Below, in pieces: positions 3,602 through 6,248 of a stretch of 6,248 nucleotides of DNA. The DNA lies in NCBI GenBank assembly GCA_030064795.1, contig JASJEI010000332.1, positions 1 to 6,248 of the forward strand. Reading direction: 5' to 3'. The notes under the pieces are model-generated. The model made no database searches, was not told the DNA's origin, and was given only the letters and a program-made list of their open reading frames with translations. Made by a program: the position numbers and the translations under genes. Position 1 is the stretch's first letter; each line of letters starts with the position of its first letter. This DNA comes from Pleurocapsa sp. MO_226.B13. GTDB taxonomy: Bacteria; Cyanobacteriota; Cyanobacteriia; Cyanobacteriales; Xenococcaceae.

Positions 3602-6248
3602 GATGCTTAACCCGATAACAGGAATTGGGTCGTCCGAGAATTTGGACTACCGCTAGATTGTCTGAAGACGTGGTTGCTGTATTCTCTACCAGTTCAGTAG
3701 TATCTGAAGAACTGCCATTGGGACTCTGACAATGGAAAACCACTACTAACGTACCTTTATCTAGATACTGCTCGCAGTTTAATTTACGAGCACTATTTTC
3801 AAGCTCTTCTTCAATATTTGATTCTCCCCAGTAAACATATATGGGCAGGGTCGATAGTATTTCTGAGTTAGCTGCTACAGAATTTAAATTATTGCCATTA
3901 GTATTGTCCTCCATCTCTAAATTTTTGAGACGCTGCAAATGCTCTCGCCAGTTAGAAATACAGGTAAGGGATTCAAATAATAGGGTAGGGGGAAAGATAG
4001 AGCGCAGTACGGCAAAAGCTTCGGGAGTTTCACAGCGCAGCAATAATCTAGCTAGGGTTTCATAACCTCCATACTCGACTATTGGAGTGACTAAATCTGG
4101 CTCGACTGCATCCTCACTTATCGACAAAGCTTGACCAACTAGATGAGTGAAGACTTTCATTCCCAACACGAGGGAGGTAAAGTTTACTATCTCCGATGAC
4201 TGCTGAATTACCTGTGGTGAGGGGTTCTCAGTAACAATACAATTCTCAAATTTTGTTTCTACGGCAGCTCGCTCGACTGTTGCTACTGTTGAGGTAGAAG
4301 TCGAGCGATTGTCGATCGCGTCAAAGCTCACCAATTCCCGATTCAAGTCATAACTGTCGATCTGTCGATCGTTAAAAGAAGGCAGAAGGCAGGAGGCAGG
4401 AGGCAGAAGGTCATTTGTTTGGAGTAAGCTTGAACTAGATGTGGGCAAGCCCTTTGTCCCCAACTCCTTCCGACCTAAAAGGTCGGGGTTTGTATCCTCA
4501 AGGATAAAGGAAGAAGTTGACTCAATACTTCTGCCGTCTGCCGTCTGCCTTCTGCCCTCATGGGCGAAGCCCCGATCTTGCAGTTGAGAATCGCCTACGA
4601 TCGACCGCTCGACAGTAGGTTGGTTCGGCGGCTCAATTCCAGATGAATTGCGGGGTTCAGGGTAAATGGGACGATCGACACGACGATCGGCATCGCGATC
4701 GACACTCAGCACTAATTTGAGGCGATTGCCCGTGCCGACTAATTTGCCGTAACCCAACTTAGCTAACTCGATTAAGTCCTGACGAATCTTATCTGGCTTC
4801 TCTTTTCGCAGCCAGGAAATAGCCGACTGGAGTTTCCTGGCCGTTAGTTCGCCAAATTGTTCTAGCTTATTTAAAATGGCATTTAACCTGGGTGTCAGTC
4901 CCCCCATCCCTTTGGCCGCACAACCTTCAGAATGGATTAGGGTAACTTGACTCAAGAAAAATTCGGCTAGAGCGATCGCCGCTTCCACTCTGGCACTGGG
5001 GATCGATAAACTGGGAGTGGCATTTCCTGCCTCTAATTCCCATATCAGGTGGAGAACTAATGCCAGTCTGGCGGTGTAGCCTTCCATCTTGGAAATCGCC
5101 GCCCGCATTCCCGGTTGAGGATGAACCACCCGACGCTGTTCTAGTTGCCAGTGGAAGTTGTCGTAGAGGTGTTGGGCTTCGGCATCGAAGCGATACTGTT
5201 GTGGTTCTAACTGCCGTATATCTTGGTACAGGGATTTGAGAAAAGCCAGTTGAAATTTAGTGTCTTGTTCTGGAAGCCTCAATGCTTTTAAGGGAATTAA
5301 CGCCCATAAAAAGCGTCCCCACTCCCCCTGGGCATCGTCTAAGTCCCCCATCAACCTTTGTAGGGTAGTATCTTGAATCGCACCGATAATGCTCATGGCA
5401 TCGTAGGGCACGAAGACTCGTTCGCCCCCCTTGAGGTTTTTCTTAATGCCGCGACCGTTCCAACTAGACAGTACCGACTCGCGATCGTCTCCCTTGCCTT
5501 TTTTGTAAGCACCGTAGGAACTAAACAGACCCGATAGTTCGTCTTTAATCCATAAAAAAGCGGTATCGGGCTGTTCTCCTTTAATGCGGTCGATCGCCTC
5601 GATGGTGGTTTTGTCGATAAAAAATTCCTTTAAGGGTTTGGGGGCGGTTGGTTCCCTATCTTTCCATTCAGCATCGGTAAGGGTATCCTTCTGTCTCTGC
5701 CAAGCTTGGTACTCCCCGTCGTAGTCGGCTTTGGCCGCTCGATACCGCTCTTCTTCTTCAGCCTGGAGTTGTTTGACCCCATCGAGAATGGTATTGAGAA
5801 TCGGTGATTTGCGCTGTCCCGATTCGGTAACGATTCCGCCATAGATAATTGCCGGTTCGATAAAACCGATCGACTCTTTGACGATGATGCGGGTGCGGGG
5901 GTCGCAACAGGAAGCGATCGCACTTAGCAGTACCACTAGATATGCAGCAGTGGGAGCTTCCATCCAGTTGGCTACTTTGGTTATGGGTTTGGCAATAGAT
6001 TCTGGCAGGTAAAGATCGAGATTGAGGCTGCTTTGCTTATAGGTGGTTAATTGTTGTAGTTGTTGCTGGTGTTCGCTGCGATTTTCCTTGCGCTCTAGGT
6101 CGGTTTCGATCTGTTCGAGTAGGGTACGCAGCTCCCTTACGCTCCAGCCCCAACTAGCCGAGAGGCTGTTTATCGCTTCGGTTTGAGCGGAAGCTGAGAG
6201 GTTTTGTTGCAGTATGGATAGCAGTAACTCTCTAATTTTTATTTCATC
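3579..6248 (-). CDS. DUF3987 domain-containing P-loop protein, partial (start beyond window)
   Basis: The frame is open to the window edge, so 889 C-terminal residues are visible and the start is missing. Met at 5961-5963 is internal (preceded in frame by PESIAKPITKVANW); positions below count from it. The DUF3987 core resembles a replicative-helicase ATPase. It has a degenerate Walker A, TESGQRKSP (46-54), a Walker B-like FLWIKDE (136-142), SIIGAIQDTTLQRLM (191-205) and a conserved-looking EWGRFLWALIP (214-224). A charged coiled insert occupies 66-105. A winged-helix-like segment follows at 356-418. Residues about 425-570 are a low-complexity linker, and 457-535 are encoded by an in-frame repeat element. 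The last 200 residues match nothing I know. Relatives on cyanobacterial plasmids often have a primase-type N-terminus; whether this one does lies outside the window. Confidence 0.85.
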   Translation of the reverse strand, partial: DEIKIRELLLSILQQNLSASAQTEAINSLSASWGWSVRELRTLLEQIETDLERKENRSEHQQQLQQLTTYKQSSLNLDLYLPESIAKPITKVANWMEAPTAAYLVVLLSAIASCCDPRTRIIVKESIGFIEPAIIYGGIVTESGQRKSPILNTILDGVKQLQAEEEERYRAAKADYDGEYQAWQRQKDTLTDAEWKDREPTAPKPLKEFFIDKTTIEAIDRIKGEQPDTAFLWIKDELSGLFSSYGAYKKGKGDDRESVLSSWNGRGIKKNLKGGERVFVPYDAMSIIGAIQDTTLQRLMGDLDDAQGEWGRFLWALIPLKALRLPEQDTKFQLAFLKSLYQDIRQLEPQQYRFDAEAQHLYDNFHWQLEQRRVVHPQPGMRAAISKMEGYTARLALVLHLIWELEAGNATPSLSIPSARVEAAIALAEFFLSQVTLIHSEGCAAKGMGGLTPRLNAILNKLEQFGELTARKLQSAISWLRKEKPDKIRQDLIELAKLGYGKLVGTGNRLKLVLSVDRDADRRVDRPIYPEPRNSSGIEPPNQPTVERSIVGDSQLQDRGFAHEGRRQTADGRSIESTSSFILEDTNPDLLGRKELGTKGLPTSSSSLLQTNDLLPPASCLLPSFNDRQIDSYDLNRELVSFDAIDNRSTSTSTVATVERAAVETKFENCIVTENPSPQVIQQSSEIVNFTSLVLGMKVFTHLVGQALSISEDAVEPDLVTPIVEYGGYETLARLLLRCETPEAFAVLRSIFPPTLLFESLTCISNWREHLQRLKNLEMEDNTNGNNLNSVAANSEILSTLPIYVYWGESNIEEELENSARKLNCEQYLDKGTLVVVFHCQSPNGSSSDTTELVENTATTSSDNLAVVQILGRPNSCYRVKHHDLIQLC
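4377..4411. repeat. STRR-like heptamer array, left arm
   Basis: Five consecutive 7-base units: AGAAGGC, AGAAGGC, AGGAGGC, AGGAGGC, AGAAGGT. In the leftward gene it is read as LLPPASCLLPSF. Degenerate heptamer arrays of this kind are known from cyanobacterial genomes as STRR repeats. Confidence 0.85.
4470..4486. repeat. Perfect 7-bp hairpin CCGACCT-AAA-AGGTCGG
   Basis: A stem-loop at the centre of element 2, within coding sequence (DLLGRKE in the leftward protein). It could form in the mRNA or as a DNA cruciform. No T-run follows in the direction of transcription. Confidence 0.7.
4527..4560. repeat. STRR-like heptamer array, right arm (inverted)
   Basis: Units GCCGTCT, GCCGTCT and GCCTTCT flanked by partial units form the inverted partner of the array at 4377-4411. 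It is read in the leftward gene as EGRRQTADGRS. The two arms differ mainly at the two central units (AGGAGGC versus AGACGGC). Confidence 0.8.

Larger units (their letters stand above)
4353..4616. repeat. Nested inverted-repeat, palindrome-packed element 2 inside the DUF3987 gene
   Basis: Outer inverted repeats at 4353-4372 and 4597-4616 match at 18 of 20 positions. Inside them are inverted heptamer arms of 34 bases (4377-4410 and 4527-4560). The left arm holds AGAAGGC twice, AGGAGGC twice and AGAAGG; the right arm, read on the minus strand, holds AGAAGGC, AGACGGC twice and AGAAG. Between and beside the arms are small hairpins: GGGC-AA-GCCC (4443-4452), CCGACCT-AAA-AGGTCGG (4470-4486), TATCCT-CA-AGGATA (4493-4506) and GGGC-GAA-GCCC (4562-4572). 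The element keeps the reading frame open. No transposase is encoded and no direct target duplication is evident. It could be a MITE-like insertion, a mosaic of dispersed palindromes, or a product of repeat slippage. Confidence 0.75.
4313..4701. repeat. Cluster of six CGATCG palindromes in the linker region
   Basis: CGATCG occurs at 4313-4318, 4366-4371, 4598-4603, 4672-4677, 4684-4689 and 4696-4701, many extended to GTCGATCG or CGATCGAC. In the encoded protein they give Asp/Arg-rich stretches such as VDRDADRRVDRP and NDRQID. The cluster flanks the inverted-repeat element on both sides. Confidence 0.7.

Noticed and set aside
3841..4065. 74-codon plus-strand frame opposite the DUF3987-type gene
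   Set aside because: It is antisense to an 889-codon frame, with no start signal and no recognisable domain.
4377..4560. CRISPR-like reading of the repeat arrays
   Set aside because: The units are 7 bases, contiguous and arranged as inverted arms. There are no spaced direct repeats of 23-40 bases and no cas genes.
5630..5923. 97-codon minus-strand frame in another register of the DUF3987 gene
   Set aside because: It overlaps the conserved Walker A region in the wrong frame and has a Pro/Ser/Arg composition typical of out-of-frame reading.
5961..5963. Met codon as start of the DUF3987 gene
   Set aside because: The same frame is open for 95 further codons to the window edge, with protein-like sequence, so the gene starts outside the window.
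1..6248. tRNA, rRNA, integrase, transposase gene or attachment site
   Set aside because: No cloverleaf-like structure, rRNA sequence or recombinase-like protein was seen on either strand. Mobility is inferred only from gene families and repeats.

Overview
The window looks like cyanobacterial DNA from an accessory region (plasmid, prophage remnant or integrative island). The octamer GCGATCGC (HIP1, a cyanobacterial signature) occurs seven times where about 0.1 would be expected by chance. Arrays of degenerate AGAAGGC-type heptamers (the STRR-like repeats of filamentous and colonial cyanobacteria) lie inside genes, and there is a Uma2-family nuclease gene of the kind cyanobacterial genomes carry in large numbers. 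The genus cannot be fixed from this sequence.

Layout. Positions 1-392 hold no intact gene, but the tail of a decayed reading frame is visible at 139-330. A rightward series follows: a DUF4326-type protein (393-818), a 54-residue unknown (920-1084), a phage-type Gp157-family protein (1096-1641), a 124-residue unknown with a Lys/Ser/Thr tail (1643-2017), a 61-residue protein ending in GTKG that resembles prokaryotic ubiquitin-like PRTRC protein C (2026-2211), and a 166-residue protein partly built from repeat DNA (2208-2708). The genes from 920 to 2708 are packed with gaps of 11, 1 and 8 bases and a 4-base overlap, so they are probably one operon. A Uma2 gene (2771-3313), possibly with its own promoter, follows.

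The right half is leftward. It carries the C-terminal 889 codons of a large DUF3987-type P-loop protein (3579-6248) whose start lies beyond the window. Two tiny, translationally chained reading frames of 42 and 54 codons follow its stop (3473-3601 and 3306-3470). The two blocks converge, and Uma2 and the last small frame overlap tail to tail by 8 bases.

Working together (inference). Gp157, DUF3987 and DUF4326 proteins are typical of phage and plasmid replication or host-takeover regions. The pair of 124-residue protein plus GTKG protein recalls the E-C gene order of PRTRC plasmid systems, although no E1, E2 or JAB partner is present here. The most unusual structural signal is a nested, palindrome-packed inverted-repeat element of about 264 bp, translated in frame inside the DUF3987 gene. 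A second, looser element of similar design forms the first half of the 166-residue gene.
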